NCBI RefSeq assembly: GCF_938028735.1
Contig: NZ_CALIMF010000015.1
Span: 82,118 to 146,117, forward strand
Direction of reading: 5' to 3'
DNA from: an uncultured Thermanaerothrix sp.
GTDB lineage: Bacteria > Chloroflexota > Anaerolineae > Anaerolineales > Anaerolineaceae
Length of the DNA: 64,000 bases
Positions within the stretch are counted from its first letter, which is position 1. Each line of letters begins with the position of its first letter. The translations under genes were made by a program, and so were the position numbers. This document shows, piece after piece, positions 33,011 to 41,365 of the stretch. The notes below the pieces were generated by a model, which was given only the letters and a program-made list of their open reading frames with translations, did no database searches and was not told the origin of the DNA.

Positions 33011-33892
33011 TTACTGCTGTTTCGGATTGGAAGCACGCATAATGGCATCCCAGATTAGATACTCATTTTGATTGGCAACCTGTGACATACGCATAGCCGT
33101 CAAAACATACAAACCCTGGATTAAAGCATGCTGGGCTACCCGTGAGGCCAGGGTTTCAGGTCGAGACTCATGCGAGACACTCAGCAAGACCACATCAGCC
33201 AGTTTGCTGAGCTCGGAAGAAGGATTGCCAGTGATGGCGATGATCTTGCAACCATGGCGGTGCGCTTCCCGGGTGGTATTGATAGGCGGTTGAGAAGCCC
33301 CAGTCTGGGAAATCACAACCAGTACATCATTTTCATCCAAAAGGGCCGCTTGCATGAGTTGAAGATAAGCGTCGGTTTCAACCTTGCAGTTGAGATGGAG
33401 TCGGCTGAGTCGGTTATGTAATTCATGAGCCATGGGGCTGGAAGTTCCAACTCCCACAATTAGGATAGAACGGGCATTTTGGAGCAATGTCACAGCACGT
33501 TCAAGGGCCTCATCGCTCAAGAGATCCAAGGTGTCCTGCATTGCCTGGATGCTACCTAAGAAAACCTTGCGCATTATAGTTAGGGGGGAGTCGTCTTTTT
33601 GGATATGATCAAAGATTAAATCGGGTGAATCGAGAAGCGAACGCATCAGGGCAATTTTGAGCTCAAGGTAGCTCTGAAAGCCAAGAGCACGACAAAAGCG
33701 TACAACCGTGGCATCGCTAACGTCACTGTGGGCGGCCAGTTCGGCCAGAGTCATTTGCATCACCTTCTGGTGGTTGGCCAGAATAAAATCAGCCACTTTT
33801 CTCTCAGAGGGGGAAAGGGAGGGGTAGAAGCCACGAATGTGAGAGAGGGCACTGTGCGTTAGGGGACCGTCTTCTGTCATTGAATAAGGCAC
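33011..33892 (-). CDS. RpiR family transcriptional regulator with SIS domain
   Basis: A ~290-residue regulator: N-terminal helix-turn-helix (SPSERKVADFILANHQKVMQMTLAELAAHSDVSDATVVRFCRALGF) and a C-terminal SIS sugar-phosphate-binding domain (ARSILIVGVGTSSPMAHEL; VISQTGASQPPINT; KIIAITGNPSSELSKLADVVL). Such regulators sense a phosphosugar; in this locus a (methylthio/deoxy)ribose-phosphate or its ketose is an attractive effector. The start may be GTG 33892 or ATG 33880; neither has a good Shine-Dalgarno. It is the first gene of the transporter operon, hence probably autoregulated. Confidence 0.88.
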   Translation of the reverse strand: MPYSMTEDGPLTHSALSHIRGFYPSLSPSERKVADFILANHQKVMQMTLAELAAHSDVSDATVVRFCRALGFQSYLELKIALMRSLLDSPDLIFDHIQKDDSPLTIMRKVFLGSIQAMQDTLDLLSDEALERAVTLLQNARSILIVGVGTSSPMAHELHNRLSRLHLNCKVETDAYLQLMQAALLDENDVLVVISQTGASQPPINTTREAHRHGCKIIAITGNPSSELSKLADVVLLSVSHESRPETLASRVAQHALIQGLYVLTAMRMSQVANQNEYLIWDAIMRASNPKQQ

Positions 33893-34017
33893 ACGGATAT
33901 GAGATAAAAATGGGTTTGCAACTGTAAACGCAACATCGAGATCTTCATACCGCTAATTTCTCTCCACCCCCTGAAGTTAATTTTTATTTTCGGTTGTTGG
34001 CGATGAAATGCTACTAC

Positions 34018-34046
34018 ATTCTAACAAATTTCAAGCGAGTGGTCAA
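34018..34046 (-). promoter_or_regulatory. Promoter of the RpiR-ECF-phosphorylase operon with possible operator
   Basis: On the minus strand TTGACC (34046-34041) and TAGAAT (34023-34018) are 17 nt apart, ~120 nt upstream of the regulator start. TGAAAT inside the spacer and ATTTCA downstream of the -10 form an inverted repeat straddling the -10, a plausible site for autoregulation by the RpiR protein. The adjacent stretch to 34320 has no gene or other visible element. Confidence 0.55.
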
Positions 34047-34328
34047 TACCTACATCGTACTTAGACTCCTTATCCCGAGACGGCCGGAGCAGAATCGCCT
34101 ATCATATGCGAGGGATCCCTATAGTCAATTGTAAGTGTATCCCGCACTTCTGGACTGTCCGGCTATGGTGGCTTTACAATGATTCGAGGGAACCGTTTTC
34201 CAAATTGTAATGGTAACAAGGGCAGATTGAGTTGGTAGCCAACAGGGCTGCCCTTAGGCCATAGTATTGGCATGGGTAGTTGACGTTACGGATTGAGCAG
34301 GGGAATTTTATATGTGCTTACTAGTAGA

Positions 34329-34360
34329 TATGCCCCATCTGTTTCAACAGATGGGGCATA
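34329..34360 (-). terminator. Perfect hairpin downstream of the GldA-type dehydrogenase
   Basis: TATGCCCCATCTGTT pairs perfectly with AACAGATGGGGCATA, nearly without a loop. It begins 22 nt past the stop codon of the minus-strand dehydrogenase gene. The U-rich run (CTTTTT on the minus strand) lies before rather than after the stem, so it is a non-canonical terminator or a bidirectional end signal. Confidence 0.55.
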
Positions 34361-34382
34361 AAAAGGATACAAGATAGCGGGA

Positions 34383-35477
34383 TCACTTCCCTTTACGGCG
34401 GCGACCCTCGGCGTCAGCGGCTTTTAGCGCCATAAGAACCTTCTGAGGAGTGATCTCGCCTAATTCATTATGAATGGTTTCGCCGGGCGCACAAGCCTTT
34501 TCAGCAACACGCATCAAATCCTCGTCGCTGACCTCGGCCAGGCCGATTTCAGCAAGAGTGGTGGGAAGGCCTACTGCTTCGCAGAAGGAGTAAACCTCGT
34601 TGATGATCGCAGGGCTTTTGCCGGTGAGGTAAAGCGAGGCTAGGGTACCAATGGCAACCTTTTCTCCGTGGTAATACTGGTGAGTGGCTTCCAGGACGGT
34701 CAGGCCGTTGTGAATCGCGTGAGCGGCTGCGAGACCACCTGATTCAAAACCCAAGCCACTCAGCAGGGTGTTAGCCTCCACAACTTTTTCAAAAGCTGAG
34801 GTAGTCACACCAGCCCGGTTGGCGGTGACAGCCTGAACGCCATAGGTCAATAGGGTTTCGTAGCAGAGACGAGCCAGAGCGTAAGCTGTCATTGAGCCGA
34901 GCCGTCCAGTCATATTGGGTGCCTGCTTGATCTGACAGGACTCAGCTTCGAACCAAGTAGCTAAAGCGTCTCCCATGCCGCTAATCAGGAAGCGAGCAGG
35001 TGCTTGGACAATGATGTGTGTATCTACCAACACAACATCTGGATTTTTGGGAAGGAAGAGATAACGCTTGAACTGACCTTCCGGGGTATAGATGACGGAA
35101 AGTGCGCTACAGGGGGCATCGGTAGAGGCAATGGTGGGAACAATGATTACCGGAATGCTCATGACGTAGGCCACGGCTTTGGCGGTATCCAGTGTTTTTC
35201 CACCACCTATCCCGATAACCAATTCTGCACGATTGGCTTTCCCCGTTTGTACTAAACGTTCAATCTCTTCGTCGGAGCATTCGCCCCCAAAGAGTTCGAC
35301 ATGAGGATTAATCTTTTCCTGCAAAGTCGGAAGCAAATCGGGAAGCATTTTCGCATGCACAAAAGGATCTGCCAGTAGCAAGGCCTGAGTTCCAAACCGT
35401 GCGCCTTCCTCGCCCAGATACTGTAGGGCGTTATAGCCCTGTACATAGCGCCCTGGGAAAATAGTTGTAGTAATCAT
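34383..35477 (-). CDS. gldA: Iron-containing alcohol dehydrogenase, glycerol dehydrogenase (GldA) type
   Basis: About 364 residues, the GldA length. Family blocks: GGGKTLDTAKAVAYV for NAD binding, PTIASTDAPCSALSVIYTPEGQF, and the metal-binding Asp/His residues in SGMGDALATWFEA, AAAHAIHNGLTVLEATHQYYHGEKVAIG. The enzyme would interconvert glycerol and dihydroxyacetone; GldA also reduces small hydroxyaldehydes such as lactaldehyde. ATG 35477 has GGAGG 8 nt upstream. Its promoter carries a repeated operator-like sequence. It lies near the salvage locus but has its own promoter. Confidence 0.88.
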   Translation of the reverse strand: MITTTIFPGRYVQGYNALQYLGEEGARFGTQALLLADPFVHAKMLPDLLPTLQEKINPHVELFGGECSDEEIERLVQTGKANRAELVIGIGGGKTLDTAKAVAYVMSIPVIIVPTIASTDAPCSALSVIYTPEGQFKRYLFLPKNPDVVLVDTHIIVQAPARFLISGMGDALATWFEAESCQIKQAPNMTGRLGSMTAYALARLCYETLLTYGVQAVTANRAGVTTSAFEKVVEANTLLSGLGFESGGLAAAHAIHNGLTVLEATHQYYHGEKVAIGTLASLYLTGKSPAIINEVYSFCEAVGLPTTLAEIGLAEVSDEDLMRVAEKACAPGETIHNELGEITPQKVLMALKAADAEGRRRKGK

Positions 35478-35512
35478 GGTACGTACCTCCAATTTGAAAT
35501 GCTAATTAGTGA

Positions 35513-35558
35513 TAATTTTCACAAATTGGATAATAACACATTGTTCTAATTTTCACAA
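35513..35558 (-). promoter_or_regulatory. gldA promoter flanked by direct-repeat operator candidates
   Basis: On the minus strand TTGTGA (35558-35553) and TATTAT (35535-35530) are 17 nt apart. The 12-mer TTGTGAAAATTA occurs twice in the same orientation, at 35558-35547 (overlapping the -35) and 35524-35513 (just at the expected transcription start), 34 bp apart, about three helical turns. CCAATTTG and CAAATTGG form an additional inverted repeat close to the ribosome binding site. This looks like a repressor-controlled promoter. Confidence 0.6.
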
Positions 35559-35618
35559 TATTAATGCAGGGTCAAATATCACCTATGTACGAGGAAGATC
35601 GTCTTAATCCCTGAGGAT

Positions 35619-36479
35619 TTAGCGACGGACGCCGTAGCGCATTAACAGCAAATAAAGCCCAAAAACGATCATGGTAATGGACCCTGTATTGCTCAATAAG
35701 GTGGGGGTTGCGGCGGGATTATCGGCGATATAAAGAGCTAAACCGGCTACACCAAGCACCCCTGCGGGGATCAATGGCCACCAAATGATCCGGTGCATGA
35801 TCACACGACTGGTCAGGGTGATCAACATCCATCCGAGCGCAAACCAAAGCAGAAATAGTCCGATAGCGGCGGCGATCTGGGTGCTGGAGAGACGTTGTAT
35901 GAGGGCCGAGAATCCCGGACCAAGGCCGAGGAGCAGTCCACCAGGGATCAGCCAGCCGATAAGATGCTTGCGAATCCCAATGGCAGTGAAAACTGTGCCC
36001 ATGGCGATGAGCGCCAGGAAAACATAGTCACTCAGCCGGGTAGGAGTGTTGAGGAGGACATAAGCAGCTGCTGCTCCTGGGACGATTGGGATCAAGGCCC
36101 ATTCAGCGGATTGTGAAAAGAACCAGGGAGTAAGGGTGGCGATGATCAAGCAACTTGCCACAATCCCAATAATGAGAGCGCTCACTATCTTCTGCGGGGG
36201 GGAGGAAGCCGGAGGGAGGAGGAAGACAACCAGCCACGCGATGCCAGCGCCTATCAGAAAAATGCCAGTGATCCAAAGAGTAGCTCTGCGGATCCATAGC
36301 GCCCAGCCACTAAGTAAGATTCCGGCGACTGGCAACGAAAACAAGCGCAGGTGTCCTGGCCAAAGGTAGGGATCAGCAAGAGCCAGCAAACCTGCAACAA
36401 TGAGCGTTGACCCAACTGCTGTTTGCCAGGAGGGTAAGGGGGTGATTCGCTTGTTAGGGGTTGACTTGATCTCGGTCAT
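35619..36479 (-). CDS. Polytopic membrane protein of unknown function
   Basis: About 286 residues with around nine hydrophobic segments and short loops (for example AVGSTLIVAGLLALADPYLWPGH, TLWITGIFLIGAGIAWLVVFLL, ITMIVFGLYLLLMRYGVRR at the C-terminus). No enzymatic motif is seen. It follows the response regulator gene by about 43 nt in the same direction, and a membrane protein in this position next to a NarL/DesK-type two-component pair recalls LiaF-like partners, so it may modulate the kinase. ATG 36479 is the more likely start; the frame is open to 36521. Confidence 0.65.
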   Translation of the reverse strand: MTEIKSTPNKRITPLPSWQTAVGSTLIVAGLLALADPYLWPGHLRLFSLPVAGILLSGWALWIRRATLWITGIFLIGAGIAWLVVFLLPPASSPPQKIVSALIIGIVASCLIIATLTPWFFSQSAEWALIPIVPGAAAAYVLLNTPTRLSDYVFLALIAMGTVFTAIGIRKHLIGWLIPGGLLLGLGPGFSALIQRLSSTQIAAAIGLFLLWFALGWMLITLTSRVIMHRIIWWPLIPAGVLGVAGLALYIADNPAATPTLLSNTGSITMIVFGLYLLLMRYGVRR

Positions 36480-36522
36480 AGGCGAAAGAAAAAATCGAGA
36501 GGTGATAACAGTGGGACACATT

Positions 36523-37176
36523 TTAGGGCAATAATCCCAGTTCCCGCCCTCGGATAACGGCTTGAAGCCGGTCTTTGACGTTCAATTTAGAAAGAATGTT
36601 GGAAAGGTGATTCTTGACTGTTCCTTCAGAGATGAAAAGACGTTCCGCAATTTCTTTGTTTGAGATCCCGATGGCTACTAAGCGAAGCACTTCAATTTCG
36701 CGCGGAGAGAGAATCTTCTCTGCTTCAGCGGGTCGGGGAGCAGCACGGGGCAAGCGTGAAAATTCCGCCACTACCTTGGCTGTGATGGAAGGTAAGAGAA
36801 AATACTCTCCACGCGCAGCAGCGCGGATAGCTTCGAATAGTTTTTCTGAGGAGACGTCCTTGAGTAAATAGCCTATTGCCCCGGCCCGTAGTCCTTCAAA
36901 GACGTCCTCGTCGTCGTCAAACGTAGTAAGAACCAGAATACGGCAATCGGGAAGTAGGGTGTGAATGCGTTGGGTGGCTTGAACTCCGTCCAAGATTGGC
37001 ATGCGCAAGTCCATCAAAATGACCTGAGGACGCAACTGATGAGCCAATCGGATGGCTTCTTCCCCGTTGCTAGCTTCCCCAACCACCTCAAAGTCTGGCC
37101 GGGAGTTCAACAATGTCTTCAAGCCTTCACGAAAGAGGGCTTGATCATCCACCAACAAAACCTTTATTTTGCTCAT
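36523..37176 (-). CDS. NarL/LuxR-family response regulator
   Basis: A 217-residue two-domain regulator. The receiver has VLLVDDQALFREG (acidic pocket), the phosphorylated Asp in VILMDLRMPILDG and Lys in YLLKDVSSEK. The C-terminal LuxR-type helix-turn-helix reads LSPREIEVLRLVAIGISNKEIAERLFISEGTVKNHLSNILSKL. The start overlaps the kinase stop codon by 4 nt (ATGA), so the two proteins are co-translated. Confidence 0.93.
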   Translation of the reverse strand: MSKIKVLLVDDQALFREGLKTLLNSRPDFEVVGEASNGEEAIRLAHQLRPQVILMDLRMPILDGVQATQRIHTLLPDCRILVLTTFDDDEDVFEGLRAGAIGYLLKDVSSEKLFEAIRAAARGEYFLLPSITAKVVAEFSRLPRAAPRPAEAEKILSPREIEVLRLVAIGISNKEIAERLFISEGTVKNHLSNILSKLNVKDRLQAVIRGRELGLLP

Positions 37177-38369
37177 TTCGATTCCACCTGTTTGGGCAGG
37201 ATCATTTCTATCCTAAAGCCCCTGCCAGGATCGGATTGAATTTCCAGATGACCTTTGAGTTGAGAGACGCGCTCACGCATCCCAAGCAGACCAAACCCGT
37301 CGTGGGTTGAACCCGTGCCGCCTATACCGTTATCCTGAATAGTCAGCACAATCTCCGAAGGTGCTTCGAAGTTCAGGTTTACGTCAATCTGAGTGGCATG
37401 GGCGTGTTTAAGCGTATTGTTTAAGCCTTCCTGTACTGCGCGTAATATCGTCAGAGCCACCTGAGGTGGAAGAGGTTGAGGGGTGCCCTGGACTTTGAGC
37501 GAGGCTTTGACCCCTGCCGCAGAACCAGCTTCCAAAATCCGCTGAAGTTGGGAGATCAGCGGACCTTCAGCAAAAGGTACGCGTAATGCTGCTACGGATT
37601 GGCGCACGTCGTGTAAGGCTTGTTGGGTAAGCGATTCAGCCTTGCCAAGTAGAGCAACAGCCTGTTGAGGATCTTGTTTTAGGATAGCCTGAGCGGCGCG
37701 GATCTGAATATTGATGGCTGTGAGATGATGGCCCAGGCCATCATGAATCTCACGGGCCAGGCGGTTGCGCTCACGGGTGATGGCCAGCTCTTCGGCCTGA
37801 AGAGCGTATTCCCGCAGTTTCTGGTTAGCGATTTCGAGATTTTGAACCAGCTGCTGCACTTCGCGCCGGGCGTTTTCTTCGTTCAGGGCCATTTGGGTGA
37901 AAACCAGGATGAAAATCTGGCCAGCCAGGAAGATAGGGGCATTTGCCCATGTGGCTTGCCAACCACCACCAGTAACGCCAGTGAGCAGTGCATAGCCCGC
38001 CAGAAGAAGGACGTTAATGATTTGGCGTCCTATACCCTGTAATAGGATGACGCTGTGCCCAACGAGGGGAAGAAGAGCCAGAAAATCAAATCCGCTTTGA
38101 CCATCTAGAAAAACAAGGCTCATGCCAAGCGGAATCTGTATCAAGAAATACAGGATTCGGTAAGGATAAGCAGAACGGAGCAGCACAGCCTGATAGCCGT
38201 AAATTCCAATGGTCAGATAAATCACCCCGATAAGTAAAGTGGCAGCCAAGAGAGGAATAGATATGTCTTGGATGGTGCTCAAAGTGGTAAAGAAAGCTGC
38301 CAACACCATGACCGAGAAGGCCAAATGGACGCCACTCCCAGTAAAGATTGAACGTTGCGCTTCTCTCAT
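37173..38369 (-). CDS. Sensor histidine kinase, NarX/DesK type (HisKA_3)
   Basis: A 398-residue kinase with six hydrophobic segments in the first ~165 residues, no extended periplasmic domain, then a coiled-coil linker (EENARREVQQLVQNLEIANQKLREYALQAEEL). The phosphoacceptor is in REIHDGLGHHLTAI; the ATPase domain has an N-box like VQEGLNNTLKHAHA and G-boxes DNGIGG and GFGLLGMRERV. A stimulus within the membrane is likely. The gene diverges from the radical SAM gene at 38522. Confidence 0.92.
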   Translation of the reverse strand: MREAQRSIFTGSGVHLAFSVMVLAAFFTTLSTIQDISIPLLAATLLIGVIYLTIGIYGYQAVLLRSAYPYRILYFLIQIPLGMSLVFLDGQSGFDFLALLPLVGHSVILLQGIGRQIINVLLLAGYALLTGVTGGGWQATWANAPIFLAGQIFILVFTQMALNEENARREVQQLVQNLEIANQKLREYALQAEELAITRERNRLAREIHDGLGHHLTAINIQIRAAQAILKQDPQQAVALLGKAESLTQQALHDVRQSVAALRVPFAEGPLISQLQRILEAGSAAGVKASLKVQGTPQPLPPQVALTILRAVQEGLNNTLKHAHATQIDVNLNFEAPSEIVLTIQDNGIGGTGSTHDGFGLLGMRERVSQLKGHLEIQSDPGRGFRIEMILPKQVESK

Positions 38370-38521
38370 TATGATTCTTATTATAAATCGTATGTCTTAC
38401 AGATTTCTGCAATATGCGCAAATTGACAATCCAGATATGACCTTAGCCACATTCCTTTGCTCAAATACATGTTTACACTTCCTTCAGAACGAGAATTTCA
38501 ATCTCAGGGAGGGAAATCCCT

Positions 38522-40018
38522 ATGAAGACACTCTTGATTTATCCGGAATTTCCTGATACGTTCTGGAGTTTTAAGCACGCTCTGCGCTTTATCGGAAAAA
38601 AAGCCTCTTCGCCCCCCTTAGGTTTATTGACCATAGCCGCCATGTTACCTCCGGAATGGCCAAAGCGTCTGGTGGATATGAACGTTGAACCCCTTTGTGA
38701 TGAGGTCATTGCCTGGGCTGATCTAGTTATGATTTCGGCCATGGTGGTGCAGCGTTCCTCGACCCGCGAAGTGATTCAGCGTTGCAAGGCGGCAGGAAAG
38801 CGGGTAGTAGCTGGAGGCCCATTGTTCTCGGCCGAATGGTCGAAATTCCCCGAGGTTGATCACCTCGTTCTGGGAGAGGGCGAGATTACGTTGCCTCGGT
38901 TCCTGGATGATCTGGAGCGCAGTGAGCCGCAACCCATCTACCAGGCTCACGAATATGCGGATCTAAAGACGACGCCAGTGCCCCTGTGGTCACTAGCCAA
39001 GGTGAATGCTTATGACTCCCTGAGTATCCAATATTCGCGTGGCTGTCCGTATCATTGCGAGTTTTGCAATGTAACAGCGCTTTTTGGTCACCGACCGCGC
39101 ACTAAAAATGCACAACAGATCATTGCGGAACTGGATGCTATGTATTATGGGGCTGGCTGGCGACGTAATATCTTCTTCGTGGACGATAACTTTATTGGCA
39201 ATCGACGTCATGTCAAAGAAGAGATTTTGCCGGCTTTAATTAACTGGCGTCAAGGGAAGAAGGGATGTTCCTTTATCACCGAGGCTTCTATTAATCTCGC
39301 TGATGACCCAGAATTGATGTCTATGATGCGTGAGGCGGGCTTTGTTTCGATCTTTGTCGGGATAGAGACTCCGGAAGAAAGTAGCTTGATGGAGTCCCAT
39401 AAGTCCCAGAACATGCGCCGTGACTTATTGGAGAATGTGCGCCGTTTACAACGCTTTGGTTTGCAAGTCATGGGAGGATTTATCGTTGGATTTGACAATG
39501 ATCCCCCCACGATTTTCCAGCGCCAGATTGAATTTATCCAACGTAGCGGGATTGTCACGGCAATGGTGGGGATGTTGCAAGCTCCATATGGTACCCCCCT
39601 GTACGAACGCTTGGCAGCGGAGGGACGATTGTTGGATGGAATGAGCGGCGATAACACGGATGGCAACACCAACATTATCCCTAGAATGGGGCTAAAGACC
39701 CTGCGTGAGGGATATCAGCGTATTTTAAGGGAGATTTATAGCCCGCGGGGGTTTTATGAGCGCATAAAGAACTTTCTAGACCACTACGAACCGCCACAGA
39801 TACGTAGTCCCATTCGCAAGGAAGAGGTTGGGGCTTTCTTTAAGGCGGTGTGGAAACTTGGAATTATGGGTGAAGAACGACGCGAGTTCTGGGCATTGTT
39901 AATCCGGACGCTGCTCAAGTACCCGCAGAAATTTGTGCATGCGGTGACTCTGGCAGTTTATGGATTTCACTTTCGCCAGGTGGCGCGAGCAAGCGAAAGG
40001 AGCACCACTGGCGGATGA
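38522..40018 (+). CDS. B12-binding-domain radical SAM protein (DUF4070 type)
   Basis: A 498-residue protein. Residues 1-~150 are a cobalamin-binding-like Rossmann domain (SSPPLGLLTIAAMLPPEW; AGGPLFSAEW; LVLGEGE). The radical SAM cluster motif is CPYHCEFC with Cys175, 179 and 182, followed by FFVDDNFIGNRRHVKE and FVGIETPEE. The C-terminal ~170 residues match DUF4070. Homologues include hopanoid and lipid-modifying methylases, but many have unknown substrates. The ribosome binding site GGGAGG lies within a small hairpin (AGGGA ... TCCCT) directly before ATG 38522. It ends 5 nt from the convergent glycosyltransferase gene. Confidence 0.88.
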   Translation: MKTLLIYPEFPDTFWSFKHALRFIGKKASSPPLGLLTIAAMLPPEWPKRLVDMNVEPLCDEVIAWADLVMISAMVVQRSSTREVIQRCKAAGKRVVAGGPLFSAEWSKFPEVDHLVLGEGEITLPRFLDDLERSEPQPIYQAHEYADLKTTPVPLWSLAKVNAYDSLSIQYSRGCPYHCEFCNVTALFGHRPRTKNAQQIIAELDAMYYGAGWRRNIFFVDDNFIGNRRHVKEEILPALINWRQGKKGCSFITEASINLADDPELMSMMREAGFVSIFVGIETPEESSLMESHKSQNMRRDLLENVRRLQRFGLQVMGGFIVGFDNDPPTIFQRQIEFIQRSGIVTAMVGMLQAPYGTPLYERLAAEGRLLDGMSGDNTDGNTNIIPRMGLKTLREGYQRILREIYSPRGFYERIKNFLDHYEPPQIRSPIRKEEVGAFFKAVWKLGIMGEERREFWALLIRTLLKYPQKFVHAVTLAVYGFHFRQVARASERSTTGG

Positions 40019-40023
40019 ATCTC

Positions 40024-41274
40024 TTAGACAGACCAGGAGAGCAGTATATCACGGAGGCGGTGCTCCAGAACACTAAAGGAGTAAAACCTAAGACCTAGCC
40101 GGTAATTCTGTTCAACCATTTCCTCGGCCAAGCCAGGCTGGGTGAGTACTTGTTGAACCTGTTTAACGGTATCAGCGGTAATAAATCCATCGAACTCAAT
40201 GGTGCGAAACCCCTTGGGTTTTATGTCAAAGGCATAAATGGAGTAGTTGTTAACAACAATAGGGCGGCGGAAGTATACGGCTTCCAGGAAGGCGTTTCCA
40301 AATCCTTCAAATGTAGAAGGGTAAGTCACCAAGTCGGCTTGTGGATAGACATCCCAAAGGGCATAGATCCTGCGCCCGTCGGGTGTTTGTCCGCGTTGTT
40401 CGCGAATGATGTCAGATACGAAATTTACTGGTACCTGGAGGGCCTTGGCTAACCACCGAATATGTTGTTCATATTCATGCCCCTCATCCCCGCTGGCGTG
40501 TGAAATAATCAGGCGCGCTTTGAGGCCCAACCGATGGATTAACTCAACCGCATGTTCAATTCCCTTGCGCTGTACCACGCGAGTAGGTTGAAGGAAGAAA
40601 TACTCACCCTCTGCAATTTCCAGATCCTTCTTTAAATATTTCGCATAGCCATTTAAGTCACTAGGAGGCGGTGACTCAAAATCCATCACGTTAGGAATCA
40701 AAACCGAGGCAATACCCGTGCGATGAGCTAACTGATGAGCCGCCGATGAATTAATCACAACGTGGCGGATAAACGGAAGGTTGGGAGGAAAGGCTTGATT
40801 TAGGTAATCCCATACACAGTTGACCATAAAGCGAGTACGCTCCCAGAAAAAGTCGTGATGATGGGCCAGCGTAGGGATGCCCGTCTCTGCGATGAGTTCA
40901 CACAGGGCTAAACCTAGGGGAAGGTTGAGAGGAATAGTAAGTGCATTTTCAACTACTAGCGCTTCGATTCCAAATCGCGAGATGAAGCGTTGGAGATGCA
41001 TTTTCAGATGCTGCTTAAGACGCGAAATTGCCTCTGTGAGCGCAGGTGGGCGAACGCGCTGTCCGAAGGCTATTTCGTTGATCTGAACAATATCTGGATG
41101 ATGAAAGGATGCCTCTGGAACTAGGTAGGTTACCTCGGGCGGGCGGTTCGACTCGCCAGCAAAATAGAAACACGAATAGCCTAACCTTTCGAGCACAGTG
41201 GCCCATTTTTCGCTTTCGAGTGAAACACCATCGGTGCCGGCAAAACGAGTGGAGACAAAACCCAAGTTACGCAT
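40024..41274 (-). CDS. GT4-type glycosyltransferase
   Basis: A 416-residue GT-B glycosyltransferase of the group 1 family. The C-terminal nucleotide-sugar domain shows FLQPTRVVQRKGIEHAVELIHRLG, ARLIISHASGDEG and the acidic loop DLVTYPSTFEGFGNAFLEAVYFRRPIVV with the E-x7-E motif. The N-terminal domain begins GFVSTRFAGTDGVSLESEKW. Acceptor and donor cannot be named. It is 91 nt downstream of pheA in the same direction but unrelated in function; it may use read-through or an internal promoter. Confidence 0.85.
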   Translation of the reverse strand: MRNLGFVSTRFAGTDGVSLESEKWATVLERLGYSCFYFAGESNRPPEVTYLVPEASFHHPDIVQINEIAFGQRVRPPALTEAISRLKQHLKMHLQRFISRFGIEALVVENALTIPLNLPLGLALCELIAETGIPTLAHHHDFFWERTRFMVNCVWDYLNQAFPPNLPFIRHVVINSSAAHQLAHRTGIASVLIPNVMDFESPPPSDLNGYAKYLKKDLEIAEGEYFFLQPTRVVQRKGIEHAVELIHRLGLKARLIISHASGDEGHEYEQHIRWLAKALQVPVNFVSDIIREQRGQTPDGRRIYALWDVYPQADLVTYPSTFEGFGNAFLEAVYFRRPIVVNNYSIYAFDIKPKGFRTIEFDGFITADTVKQVQQVLTQPGLAEEMVEQNYRLGLRFYSFSVLEHRLRDILLSWSV

Positions 41275-41365
41275 GGCTTGAAATACTCGTTGTTTTCAAT
41301 TGCTTCGTTATAGCCAACTTGCCGGATTGTAAAATGGCATTCGGTTGGCAAAAGTATATCAGAAT

